Source: Verrucomicrobiota bacterium
GTDB lineage: Bacteria > Verrucomicrobiota > Verrucomicrobiia > Limisphaerales > UBA9464
Assembly (NCBI GenBank): GCA_947454705.1
Contig: CANGKZ010000007.1
Coordinates: forward strand, 62,001-126,000
Direction: 5' to 3'
Length of the DNA: 64,000 nucleotides
The number at the start of each line of letters is the position of its first letter. Positions within the stretch are counted from its first letter, which is position 1. Made by a program: the position numbers and the translations under genes. Below are positions 8,752 through 16,739 of the stretch, piece by piece. The notes beneath the pieces were generated by a model that had not been told where the DNA came from, made no database searches, and saw only the letters and a list, made by a program, of their open reading frames with translations.

Positions 8752-9039
8752 ATGAAATTGAACGCGTTCGACATCATTAAGACCGTCCGGATCACCGAGA
8801 AGGCCAATCTCCAGTCGGAGAAGCACAACAAGTACACGCTCGCCGCCGATCCCCGCGCCACCGCGCCTGAGATCAAGTCGGCCGTGGAAGAGTTGTTCAA
8901 GGTCAAGGTGCTCAAGGTCAACACCTCGAATGTTCGAGGCAAGGCCCGCCGCCAGTACACCAAGGCTTCTGGAACCACCAGCGCCTGGAAGAAGGCGGTC
9001 GTCACCCTCAAGGAGGGCGACAAGATCTCCCTCGCCTGA
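8752..9039 (+). CDS. rplW: 50S ribosomal protein L23
   Basis: The 95-residue product matches L23 (KTVRITEKANLQSEKHNKYT, then VEELFKVKVLKVNT). L23 surrounds the tunnel exit and is the docking site of trigger factor and SRP. An AAGGAG site lies upstream. In almost all bacteria rplB, rpsS, rplV, rpsC and the rest follow; here the operon stops and a strong terminator begins 26 bases after the stop codon. Confidence 0.96.
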   Translation: MKLNAFDIIKTVRITEKANLQSEKHNKYTLAADPRATAPEIKSAVEELFKVKVLKVNTSNVRGKARRQYTKASGTTSAWKKAVVTLKEGDKISLA

Positions 9040-9064
9040 TTTAGGCTGAGAGCTTTACAACAAC

Positions 9065-9097
9065 AAGGCGCGCGGATCTCCGCGCGCCTTTTGCTTT
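9065..9097 (+). terminator. intrinsic terminator of the ribosomal operon
   Basis: A perfect 11-bp stem, AAGGCGCGCGG (9065-9075) paired with CCGCGCGCCTT (9080-9090), has a four-base loop and runs into TTGCTTTTG. It closes the rpsL-rplW operon. Confidence 0.9.
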
Positions 9098-9152
9098 TGC
9101 GGGGGCACTTTGGATTCCTCCCGGCGGGTTCATTCGATAGCTTCTTCGGGTG

Positions 9153-10163
9153 ATGTTCGATTCCTCCAATCGATCCGATGCGAGTCGGTATCCGGAAGCG
9201 CAGTCGGAGCGGGATGCGTGGATTCGCGCGCTTCGGCCGAATCTGGAGGAGCGTCGTCGGTCGCTCCCGATCGATCGTCCTTCGGCATGGCTTTGGGAAT
9301 CGGAGCCGGTGGGCGATGGAAGGGAGCGTCCTGTACTGACGGTGTTCCTCACCAATCGGGAGTGCCCGTGGCGTTGCCTGATGTGCGACCTCTGGCAACA
9401 GACCCGGTTGGATTCGGTGCCGCCCGGGGCCATTCCCCGCCAGATCGATGCGGCGCTGTCCCAGGCTGGATCGATTCCCGCAGGCACGCGTCTCAAGCTC
9501 TACAATGCTGGGAGCTTCTTTGATCCCGGAGCGATTCCCACCGTCGATCACGTCGCCATTGCGGACCGGTGTCGCGGATTTGATCGGGTGCTCGTGGAGT
9601 GTCATCCCTCCCTGGTGGGAGACGGGCGTCGAATCCGGGAATTTGCCGAACAGATCGCGCCGGCCCGTTTGGAAGTGGCCATGGGGCTGGAGACGATCCA
9701 TCCGGAGGTGCTTCCAAAGCTGAACAAGCGCATGACGCCGGAGCAGTTTTCAGACGCGGCGCAGGTGTTGAAGCGGATCGGAGTTGCGAGGCGGGCGTTT
9801 GTATTGGTCCAGCCGCCCTTTCTGCCGGCGGGCAACGCGGTCGAGTGGGCGGTGCGTTCCGCAGAGTTTGCCTTTGCCAACGGGGTGGAGGTGGTGGCGT
9901 TGATTCCGACTCGGGATGGGAATGGAGCGATGGAGATGCTGCGTCGCAGCGGGGAGTTCACTCCGCCGACGCTGAGCTTGTTTGAGGACGCCGTGGATGC
10001 CGCATTTCAAGTGGGCGGCGGCGTGCTGCTCGCGGATGTGTGGGATCTGGGCCGATTCTCAGATAATCCGACCACGTTCGAGGCGCGACGAAACCGGCTG
10101 GAAGCGATGAATCGCGTGCAGCGAATTCTTCCGAGGGTGGGTGCCGCGAACGGCTTGGATTAA
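9153..10163 (+). CDS. radical SAM protein, possibly TIGR01210/RaSEA-like
   Basis: The protein (336 residues from the ATG at 9153; a GTG lies one codon upstream) carries a CX3CX2C cluster motif, CPWRCLMCD, near residue 71-79 for a [4Fe-4S] cluster and S-adenosylmethionine. Downstream are typical radical SAM barrel blocks: LKLYNAGSFFDPGAI, EVAMGLETIHPEVLPKLNKRMT and VLVQPPFLP. The overall pattern resembles the Elp3/MiaB/NifB group and the TIGR01210 proteins, which are known in archaea for archaeosine formation; the function in bacteria is uncertain. Its stop overlaps the convergent comB stop by a few bases. Confidence 0.75.
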   Translation: MFDSSNRSDASRYPEAQSERDAWIRALRPNLEERRRSLPIDRPSAWLWESEPVGDGRERPVLTVFLTNRECPWRCLMCDLWQQTRLDSVPPGAIPRQIDAALSQAGSIPAGTRLKLYNAGSFFDPGAIPTVDHVAIADRCRGFDRVLVECHPSLVGDGRRIREFAEQIAPARLEVAMGLETIHPEVLPKLNKRMTPEQFSDAAQVLKRIGVARRAFVLVQPPFLPAGNAVEWAVRSAEFAFANGVEVVALIPTRDGNGAMEMLRRSGEFTPPTLSLFEDAVDAAFQVGGGVLLADVWDLGRFSDNPTTFEARRNRLEAMNRVQRILPRVGAANGLD

Positions 10164-10915
10164 TGGCGTCGCACCACGCCGTCGGAACCCATGGATGCGG
10201 CGAAAGTGTGGCGATCCAATTCAAGGCATGCCGGCACGTCGGCTGCGAGATCGGGAATGCCGAGGAGGCGTCGGGCGTTGGAGGCGGACTGGAGTGACTT
10301 GAGCAGGTCGTGCCGGTGCAGACGGTAGGTCGCAAGGGCGGTGCTTGCTGCGTCTCCGAGCTGGGCCGAGGGATTCAGTGAGAGCAATCGATCGGCCAGC
10401 GCGCCGGCCCCCAGGACATCCTCAAAGGCGACATCGGCCCCGGTTCCTGAGCAAACCAACAGGATTTCCTTCGAGCCTGAAGCGATGAGGTTCCGTGCGG
10501 TGGTATCAAGATTGGTAAAAGCGGCCACCCAGATGGCGGACGCTCCGTGGCAGGCTTTGAGGGCCCGGGTTCCGTTGGTGGTGGTCATGGCAACGGTGCG
10601 GTGTTCCACCCGATCGCGTCGGACCTCACGCGGGGAATTTCCAAAATCAAAATCGATTCCGCCCGAGATGCCCGCATGGATTCGGAGACCGTGACGTTCC
10701 CCGGCCAGCAGCAGGTTTGGATCTGCACGTCGAAGCGCGACGGCTTCGCTGATTTCAGAAACCGGACGGATCCCTTCGGCTCCCTGCGCCAGCATTTCCA
10801 ACAGGGTGGTGGTGGCGCGGAGGACGTCGAAGACCACGCAGGCCGTTTGCGCGAGCGATCGGTCGGCGAGGAGTCCCTGTTCGGCCGGGCTGAGGAGGGC
10901 GTCGATACGAATCAT
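10160..10915 (-). CDS. comB: 2-phosphosulfolactate phosphatase family protein (ComB-like)
   Basis: The 251-residue protein starts at the ATG (10915) that overlaps the ogg stop in an ATGA junction; a longer in-frame extension upstream is rejected because it only reads through ogg. ComB blocks are visible: VVFDVLRATTTLLEMLAQGA near the N terminus, then LLAGERHGLRI, FDFGNSP, MTTTNGTRALKACHGA and LLVCSGTGADVAFEDVLGAGAL. The enzyme removes phosphate from 2-phosphosulfolactate in coenzyme M biosynthesis, but homologs are widespread in bacteria without methanogenesis, so the physiological substrate here is open. Confidence 0.85.
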   Translation of the reverse strand: MIRIDALLSPAEQGLLADRSLAQTACVVFDVLRATTTLLEMLAQGAEGIRPVSEISEAVALRRADPNLLLAGERHGLRIHAGISGGIDFDFGNSPREVRRDRVEHRTVAMTTTNGTRALKACHGASAIWVAAFTNLDTTARNLIASGSKEILLVCSGTGADVAFEDVLGAGALADRLLSLNPSAQLGDAASTALATYRLHRHDLLKSLQSASNARRLLGIPDLAADVPACLELDRHTFAASMGSDGVVRRH

Positions 10916-11835
10916 AAGGAGGCGGCGGGAGCTCGGGGCTTGGGCTTCGGCTTGGTGGGCTTGCCCAAGCTGGAGCCCAGATGAACACGGGCGTGGTGAA
11001 ACAGGAATTGCTGGGCGTAGCCGGCGTTGGGGCCGAAGTGGGTTTCGACGAAGCGCAGCAGGCGGCGCGGCGACGGCGCCCGCTTGGGGAAATAGAGATG
11101 CCGAAGCACCTTTAGAATCCAGACGTCGGCGGGGAAGGCGTCCTGTCGGCCATACGCGAACAGCAGCACGCAATCGGCAATCTTTCGGCCAACTCCGTGC
11201 AGGCCTACGAGCCGATCCCGGGCCTCTGCCGTTGGGAGCGCGCGCAAGGCTTCTAGATCCAGGGATCCGTCGGCAACTCGCCTCGCTGCGTTCAATAGGT
11301 AGGGGGCGCGAAAGCCCATTTTGCATTCGCGCAAGGCGGTCTCGCCGAGCTGTGCGACCGAATCGGCCGAAGGGAAGGCGTGCAGGATACTGGACCTGGG
11401 CGGAGCTTCGAGTCGCTGTCCCGCGCGTTCGCAGAGGAGTTCAATGCATTGCTGGATTTGAACAATCTGCTTGGTGGAACTGAGGATGAATCCCGCGAGG
11501 CATTCCCACGGATCCTGACGAAGCAGTCGCAACCCGGGGCAGGCTTGGACGGCTTCCAACAACGGTGGGTCCGGGGGGAAGGTCGCGATCACGTCGGCGA
11601 GGCGGACGTGCGACTGCAGGTAGTGTTCCAGCCACCGCCAATCGGTCTGGGGAGTTGCAGTGGTGGCGGTGAGGATTCCGGGTTCGCTGGCTTCGATCCG
11701 GACCCACGTGCCCTGGATTGCCGATTCCCATCCGGTGCCGGAGGGACGCCACCGAAAGGCCTGTCCACTGGTGACCGTCGCGGCGAGGTCGTAGTCCTCG
11801 ACCTGGATCCGGTGCGTCGTGTCAGTGCGTTCCAC
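10912..11835 (-). CDS. ogg: 8-oxoguanine DNA glycosylase, OGG1 family
   Basis: The protein has the N-terminal OGG block (TVTSGQAFRWRP) and an HhH-GPD domain with LVGLHGVGRKIADC. The catalytic lysine (K218 counted from the GTG at 11835) and the aspartate in FPADVW (D237) are 19 residues apart, as in human OGG1 K249/D268, so bifunctional glycosylase/lyase activity on 8-oxoguanine is expected. An upstream ATG at 11886 would lengthen it by 17 residues but overlap the preceding gene by 65 bases; the GTG is preferred. The C terminus is lysine/proline rich. Its stop overlaps the comB start (ATGA), suggesting translational coupling. Confidence 0.88.
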   Translation of the reverse strand: MERTDTTHRIQVEDYDLAATVTSGQAFRWRPSGTGWESAIQGTWVRIEASEPGILTATTATPQTDWRWLEHYLQSHVRLADVIATFPPDPPLLEAVQACPGLRLLRQDPWECLAGFILSSTKQIVQIQQCIELLCERAGQRLEAPPRSSILHAFPSADSVAQLGETALRECKMGFRAPYLLNAARRVADGSLDLEALRALPTAEARDRLVGLHGVGRKIADCVLLFAYGRQDAFPADVWILKVLRHLYFPKRAPSPRRLLRFVETHFGPNAGYAQQFLFHHARVHLGSSLGKPTKPKPKPRAPAASL

Positions 11836-13999
11836 GGCAGGCGAACAGTTGGATCCGGTGCCGGTGGTGTCCCCGTTCCACCACATTGAAGAGCCCGAGG
11901 CTGCTCACGGAATCAAACTCCCGGAGGAGTCGTTCGGGGATCGGCTGTTCCTTGTCCACTTCGAGCACGTAGAGGGCGTTCTCGCCGGCGCGTCCGGCGT
12001 ACCTGTATTCGGGCCAGAACCAGAATTGATTCTCCGGCACATCGCTCGAACGGACGGTGACGAGCGGTCGGTCGGTCCCGATGCGAACGCGCGCCTCCGG
12101 GGTGTAGAAGCTGAGCAAACCGGCGCGCCCGTAGTGGTCGGCAATGAGGAACACCGGCTTGCCGCCGGCTTTTTCAAATTTGATGCGCTCCTCCTGAACG
12201 AGCGACGCGAGGGCCTTGTGGCCGCGGACGCGTCGCAGCGGATCGATGCGGTCGGGTAGGGAATAGCCGGAGATTTTCTCGACCAGGTTGGTGTCGTGGA
12301 GCAGGACGACAATCGGGAGGCCGATCGCGACGCCGACTTTCAGCAAGCGACCTGCGGTGCGGCGGCGGGGTTCGGCCTGGTGGTGCCACCAGACGGCGGC
12401 AAAGAGGAACAGCGGGACGATGGACGGGGCGATCCAATTGGGCTGCACGCGTGCGCGGAGGGTGTAGCCAAAGAACCAGAGGAACACCGGGGCGCCGAAG
12501 CACAGGAGGTAGTTGAGGATCGCGGCCTGCGGATGGCTCCGTCGATTGCGAGTGCGAAGAAATGCGATGGCGGCCCAGACGATGGCGACGAAGAACACCG
12601 GGTTCATCAGCGCGGGGACGGCACCAACGAAATCGAGGAGGAACTTCGCGGTGGGTTGCCATTTGCTGTCGAGTCCTCCGCGTTCGGAGAGATGGCGAAC
12701 GGTGATCCAGCCGTTGGCCTGGTTCCACAAGAGCACCGGGAGGGTGCAGATCAAATTGACGACCAGCGCGAGCCACGGGCCGGGCCTGCGGAGTTGCGCG
12801 CGCGCGGGAGGCCAGGCGAGGAGGAAGATTCCAAAGGAGGCCCAGAGAAACGGGGAGCTGTATTTGCTGAGGAAGACCCCGCCGGAGGCCAGTCCGGTGA
12901 AGATCCACCAGCGCGTGGAATCCTCGGTGATGGCGCGCCAGCCCCACACGACGGCGGCGGTCCAGAACATCACCAGGAGCGGGTCAATGGTGATGAGAAT
13001 GCTTCCCACTGCGAGCAGGGGTGTAGCGGACACCGCGACCAGAAACAGGACCGAGGTGCGGGCGCTGGTCCAGCGGGCGAGCGGCTTGAGGAGCATCCAG
13101 CCGATTGCAAAGGCCATGAGCGGGGAAAGGAATCTCACGCCGAGTTCGGTGTCTCCGCGGAGATGGGTGCCGATCCATTGGGCCACCGCAATTCCAAGAG
13201 GCTTGGAGTAGTACGACCAGTCGAGGTGCTTGGACCAGAGCCACTGGTAGGCTTCGTCTTCGCTTAATTCGATGACAGCGGCCTTGAGATAAAACCATCG
13301 GAATACCAGCAGGACGACCAGCATCAGTCGGCCGAGGCGAAGCCATTCGAGATCGAGGGCCACGGAGCCTTCCTGAAAAACCGGCGCGGAGGGATCGGGC
13401 TTCGGATCGGTCAGAAGCGAGGGGCGTCGTCGCCACCAGATCGGGAAGCATTGCTGTCCGATCTTCTGCCAGAGGCGTTCCAGGCCCAGCGTGACGCCTA
13501 GTCCGCCCAAGGTTCCCAATGCCGCTCCGGCGAGGACATCGCTCGGATAATGAACACCGAGGTAAAGTCGCGAAGCGCAGACTCCTGCCGCGACGGGAAC
13601 GGTGAAGCGCGCGCTGCGTCGCCAGAAGAGGAAGGCCACGGTGGCCAGCATGGCGGCGTTGCCTGCGTGTCCGCTGGGAAAGGATCGATATTCGCTGCCT
13701 CGGCCGACGCGCAGGTTGGTCTCGGGATGGGTGACAAACGGGCGCGGGCGTTTGACGGATTCCTTGATCGAGTTGATGACCAGGGTGTCGGAAACCAGCA
13801 AACCGGCGACGACGCAGGCGAGGAACATGCGTCCGCGAAAACCACCGCGAATCATCAAGCCGAGCACGACGAGCGCGAGAAGCAGACGGGAGGCGGTGGT
13901 TCCGGAGAGGAACGGCATGAGCTGATCGAACACCGGGTTCGAGAGCGTCTGGTTGACGAAGCGGAATCCCGCGAGGTCGATGGAAGCGAGCCAATCCAT
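11822..13999 (-). CDS. PAP2 phosphatase fused to a GT39/ArnT-like glycosyltransferase
   Basis: The 725-residue membrane protein has two parts. Residues about 1-175 are a PAP2 lipid phosphatase with all three motifs: K79-X6-RP (86-87), PSGH (108-111) and SR-X5-H-X3-D (143-154). From about 220 to 560 is a GT39/PMT-2 type integral glycosyltransferase with the acidic loop LSEDEAYQWLWSKHLDWSYYS and many membrane segments. The remainder is a soluble C-terminal domain. A plausible role is transfer of a sugar from a polyprenyl-phosphate donor to lipid A or another acceptor, with the PAP2 part acting on the lipid carrier; this is inference. ogg follows with a short overlap. Confidence 0.85.
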   Translation of the reverse strand: MDWLASIDLAGFRFVNQTLSNPVFDQLMPFLSGTTASRLLLALVVLGLMIRGGFRGRMFLACVVAGLLVSDTLVINSIKESVKRPRPFVTHPETNLRVGRGSEYRSFPSGHAGNAAMLATVAFLFWRRSARFTVPVAAGVCASRLYLGVHYPSDVLAGAALGTLGGLGVTLGLERLWQKIGQQCFPIWWRRRPSLLTDPKPDPSAPVFQEGSVALDLEWLRLGRLMLVVLLVFRWFYLKAAVIELSEDEAYQWLWSKHLDWSYYSKPLGIAVAQWIGTHLRGDTELGVRFLSPLMAFAIGWMLLKPLARWTSARTSVLFLVAVSATPLLAVGSILITIDPLLVMFWTAAVVWGWRAITEDSTRWWIFTGLASGGVFLSKYSSPFLWASFGIFLLAWPPARAQLRRPGPWLALVVNLICTLPVLLWNQANGWITVRHLSERGGLDSKWQPTAKFLLDFVGAVPALMNPVFFVAIVWAAIAFLRTRNRRSHPQAAILNYLLCFGAPVFLWFFGYTLRARVQPNWIAPSIVPLFLFAAVWWHHQAEPRRRTAGRLLKVGVAIGLPIVVLLHDTNLVEKISGYSLPDRIDPLRRVRGHKALASLVQEERIKFEKAGGKPVFLIADHYGRAGLLSFYTPEARVRIGTDRPLVTVRSSDVPENQFWFWPEYRYAGRAGENALYVLEVDKEQPIPERLLREFDSVSSLGLFNVVERGHHRHRIQLFACRGTH

Positions 14000-14090
14000 G
14001 CGTTAGGTCAGGTCGGGACAGAATAGCTGCAGAACGGGCCCGGGGGCAGATCGAATTCGCGGGGAATCAGATTGGGCCGTCGGCGGGCGG

Positions 14091-14957
14091 TCAGGCCGGG
14101 GAACCTTCGTGAACCGCGCGCTGGTAGGCGCGGTGCAGTTCGAGGACGCGGCCGGACTGCCGGAGTTCCGCGCCATCGAGATGACTCGCGGGAAGAATCT
14201 CGAAGGAACACGCGGTGAGAAACACAGCACTGGCCTGTTGAAGTTGCCAGATCCGGCAGCTGCGTTCCGCGAGGGACCATCCGAGTCCCCGCGCGAGTTC
14301 GAGGATGAAGGCCCGGGTGACTCCGGCCAGCAGTCCTTCGGCGGTGGGCGTGGTGCAGAGGACTTCCCCTTCGATCCAGAATAGGTTGCTGCTCGCCGCC
14401 TCGGCGAACCGGCCGTCGGTGTTGAGGAGCAGGGCTTCATCGGCTCCGCGCGCCTCGGCTTCGGAGCGGGCGAGGATTTGGGCGAGTTTGTTGTTCGATT
14501 TGAAGGTGGCCAGTCGGTCGCCGGTGGGAATTCGAATCGACGCGGTCACGAGCTTCCACGGACGCACCTGTTCGGGATTCACCGCAGCGGCAGGGTGCAG
14601 GGTGAGGATCAAGCGCGGATGGTCCGCGCCGCGGGTGGAATAGCCGCGAACCCCCACACCGCGGGATAGCGTGATTCGCAGCAGCGATTCGGGCAGTTGG
14701 TTCCGCGCGATGAGGTCGCGGGCGGCGGCTTCGAGTTGGTCGGCAGTCCAGCGCAGGGTGATTCCCAAAAATGAGGCCCCTGCCGTGAGCCGTTGGAAAT
14801 GCTGCTCCCAGCGGAACGGAACACCGCGGTACACCCGGATGGTTTCGAACAATCCATCGCCGTAGAGGAAGGATCGGTCGAAGACGGAGACGGTCGCTTC
14901 GGCGGCGGGAACGGGGGTTCCATCCATCCACACCCATGGGGTTGTGTCTTGGCTCAT
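14091..14957 (-). CDS. pabC: aminodeoxychorismate lyase, PLP fold-type IV aminotransferase family
   Basis: The 288-residue protein begins at ATG 14957, which overlaps the pabB stop codon in ATGA; the longer open frame upstream is only a pabB shadow. Fold-type IV features are FDRSFLYGDGLFETIRVY, the KSNNKLAQ region, LLLNTDGRFAEAASSNLFW and GLLAGVTRAFILELA. On sequence alone it could be a branched-chain or D-amino-acid transaminase, but coupling to pabB favours conversion of 4-amino-4-deoxychorismate to p-aminobenzoate and pyruvate for folate. Confidence 0.85.
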   Translation of the reverse strand: MSQDTTPWVWMDGTPVPAAEATVSVFDRSFLYGDGLFETIRVYRGVPFRWEQHFQRLTAGASFLGITLRWTADQLEAAARDLIARNQLPESLLRITLSRGVGVRGYSTRGADHPRLILTLHPAAAVNPEQVRPWKLVTASIRIPTGDRLATFKSNNKLAQILARSEAEARGADEALLLNTDGRFAEAASSNLFWIEGEVLCTTPTAEGLLAGVTRAFILELARGLGWSLAERSCRIWQLQQASAVFLTACSFEILPASHLDGAELRQSGRVLELHRAYQRAVHEGSPA

Positions 14958-16432
14958 GCTCGGGTGTGGGGAGAGTGGGCTTTTGCCGCGTGAGTGGGAG
15001 TCTTCAACCCATTGAGGGCGGCGAGCAAGCCGGCGGCCTTGGCCTCGGTTTCCGCGAATTCCTCCTCGGGGATGGAATCGGCCACGATGCCCGCGCCGGT
15101 GTGGACCCAGGCGCGTCCTTCCCGAAGCACCGCGGTTCGGATGGTGATGCTGAGCTGGCTCTCCTGATTGAATCCCAAGTAGCCGTGGCACCCGCAATAG
15201 GGTCCGCGGGCCACTGGTTCGAGTTCATCGATGATCTCCATGGCCCGGATTTTCGGGGCGCCGGTGATGCTTCCTCCGGGGAAGCACGACGCGAGCGCCT
15301 CGAGGTGGGACAATTCCGGCCGGAGCGTTCCCTCGACGGTGGAGACCAGGTGCTGGACCTGGGCGAAGCGTTCGAGGCGCATCAAATCGGGTACACGCAC
15401 GGACCCGTATTCGCTGACCCGTCCGACGTCGTTGCGGAGGAGGTCGGTGATCATGAGGAGTTCGGCGTTTTCCTTGGGGCTGCGCTGCAGTTCCCAGCCG
15501 AGTTGTGCGTCGCGGATCGGGTCGGCGCTGCGGGGGCGGGTGCCCTTGATCGGACGGGTGGTGAGGTGGCGTCCGCTGAGGTGGAGAAACAATTCCGGCG
15601 ACGAGGAGGCGACCGAGAAATCCCCGCAGTCGAAGTACGCGGCAAACGGAGCCGGCGAAACGGAGAGCAGTCGCTGGAAGGCGATCCAGGGATCCGCGGG
15701 GCAGGGCAGGTTGAGACGCCGGGCGAGGTTGACCTGGTAGATGTCGCCGGTGCGGATGTAGGCGAGGGCTCGTTTCACGGCGGCGACGAACCCGGCGCGG
15801 TCTAGGGACGGGGGTTCCAAAGCTGATACAAGATCCAGGGGCGCTTCCGTCGTGGATTCGGTGCTGGAGAGCGGGGAGGACGGGACGGGGTCCTGGGTGA
15901 GACGGGATCGCCAATCGGCGAGTTGCCGTCGTGCTCGCTCCTCGGTGCGATCGCCCTCGGCATCGAGTCCGGTGGCCACCACCCAGGTTTCGTGCTGGGC
16001 GTGATCAAACACGACCAGGCTGGGGTAGAAGCCCAGGTGGCAGTCCGGGACGAGCAGGTCGTTGACTGCGCGGTGGGTGACGCGGGGTTCGACGAATTGC
16101 TTGAGGTCGTAGCCCCAGTAGCCGAGGCAGGCACCGAGCGGGAAGGGGACGTCCACTTCGTCCATCAGTTCGAATCGCGCGAGCAACGGGGCGAGGTGCT
16201 GCCACGGGTTGCCGAACTGCACGGTGGGTTCCGAACCCGGGCGGCGGGTTTCGCAGGCGGATCCCTGGGATCGGAAGACCAGCATGGGTTCCGCAGCAAC
16301 GATGGAGTATCGGGCGTGGGGGACGGTGAACGAACCGGTGCGCAGGACCGCCAGGCCGGGAAGATCCCGCACCTGTTCGGCGAGGGATTCCGGGGAATGC
16401 TGGGTGGGGACGGCTTCGATCAGGACGCGCAT
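14954..16432 (-). CDS. pabB: aminodeoxychorismate synthase component I
   Basis: The 492-residue protein belongs to the chorismate-using enzyme family. Diagnostic blocks are GDIYQVNLARRL, SSSPELFLHL, RPIKGTRPRS, KENAELLMITDLLRND, FPGGSITGAPKIRAMEII and the C-terminal TGAGIVADSIPEEE. PIKGT (lysine) is the PabB form of the motif, where TrpE has PIAGT, so PabB is favoured over anthranilate synthase. The start at ATG 16432 is chosen because the in-frame extension upstream is low-complexity and carries an intergenic repeat. It would use ammonia from the PabA-type amidotransferase encoded at 31947. Confidence 0.9.
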   Translation of the reverse strand: MRVLIEAVPTQHSPESLAEQVRDLPGLAVLRTGSFTVPHARYSIVAAEPMLVFRSQGSACETRRPGSEPTVQFGNPWQHLAPLLARFELMDEVDVPFPLGACLGYWGYDLKQFVEPRVTHRAVNDLLVPDCHLGFYPSLVVFDHAQHETWVVATGLDAEGDRTEERARRQLADWRSRLTQDPVPSSPLSSTESTTEAPLDLVSALEPPSLDRAGFVAAVKRALAYIRTGDIYQVNLARRLNLPCPADPWIAFQRLLSVSPAPFAAYFDCGDFSVASSSPELFLHLSGRHLTTRPIKGTRPRSADPIRDAQLGWELQRSPKENAELLMITDLLRNDVGRVSEYGSVRVPDLMRLERFAQVQHLVSTVEGTLRPELSHLEALASCFPGGSITGAPKIRAMEIIDELEPVARGPYCGCHGYLGFNQESQLSITIRTAVLREGRAWVHTGAGIVADSIPEEEFAETEAKAAGLLAALNGLKTPTHAAKAHSPHTRA

Positions 16433-16503
16433 TCGATCGGTGCCGCAGGCTGCCCCGCGGGAGGCGTTCGTCAATCCCGGAGCCGGGGATTTGTTGGGGA
16501 GAG

Positions 16504-16517
16504 GTTGAAGGGTTGAA
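16504..16517. repeat. two GTTGAA units at 8-base spacing
   Basis: GTTGAA occurs at 16504-16509 and 16512-16517, exactly 8 bases apart, in the gap between divergent pabB and the SDR gene. The same motif family, in inverted orientation, lies at 16608-16637, and a four-unit direct array is found at 62433-62462. Confidence 0.65.
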
Positions 16518-16607
16518 GGCGCGCGTTGGCCTTTTGGACGCTGGGTTTTCAATCCGGCGGCGTCGGTGCCCTACAGCGATCAGCATTACCCCAAGCTCGA
16601 ATCCCTC

Positions 16608-16637
16608 TTTAACTCTTCAACCTTTCAACCCTTTAAC
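16608..16637. repeat. four TTYAAC units at 8-base spacing (inverted GTTRAA array)
   Basis: TTTAAC, TTCAAC, TTCAAC and TTTAAC start at 16608, 16616, 16624 and 16632: a strict 8-base period. On the minus strand this is the same GTTRAA repeat seen at 16504 and 62433. With 16504-16517 it makes an inverted pair about 90 bases apart. The rest of 16433-16739 (307 bases) shows no convincing gene. Confidence 0.65.
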
Positions 16638-16739
16638 CTCCGGCTGTGGCCGGAACCGGCCCTGGCCGAACTGCCGGAGCCGAAGGGTTGCACCGGGAGT
16701 GGGGATCCCCCTACGGTTCGGCTTTCAATCTTTGCGACC

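Noticed and set aside
10160-10915. Coenzyme M biosynthesis pathway
   Set aside because: Only the ComB-like gene is present; other pathway genes are missing from the window.
11822-13999. Two separate genes, PAP2 and GT39
   Set aside because: One continuous frame without an internal stop or plausible internal start joins both domains.
16504-16637. Possible CRISPR array
   Set aside because: Units are 6 bases at 8-base period with no spacers, far too short for CRISPR.
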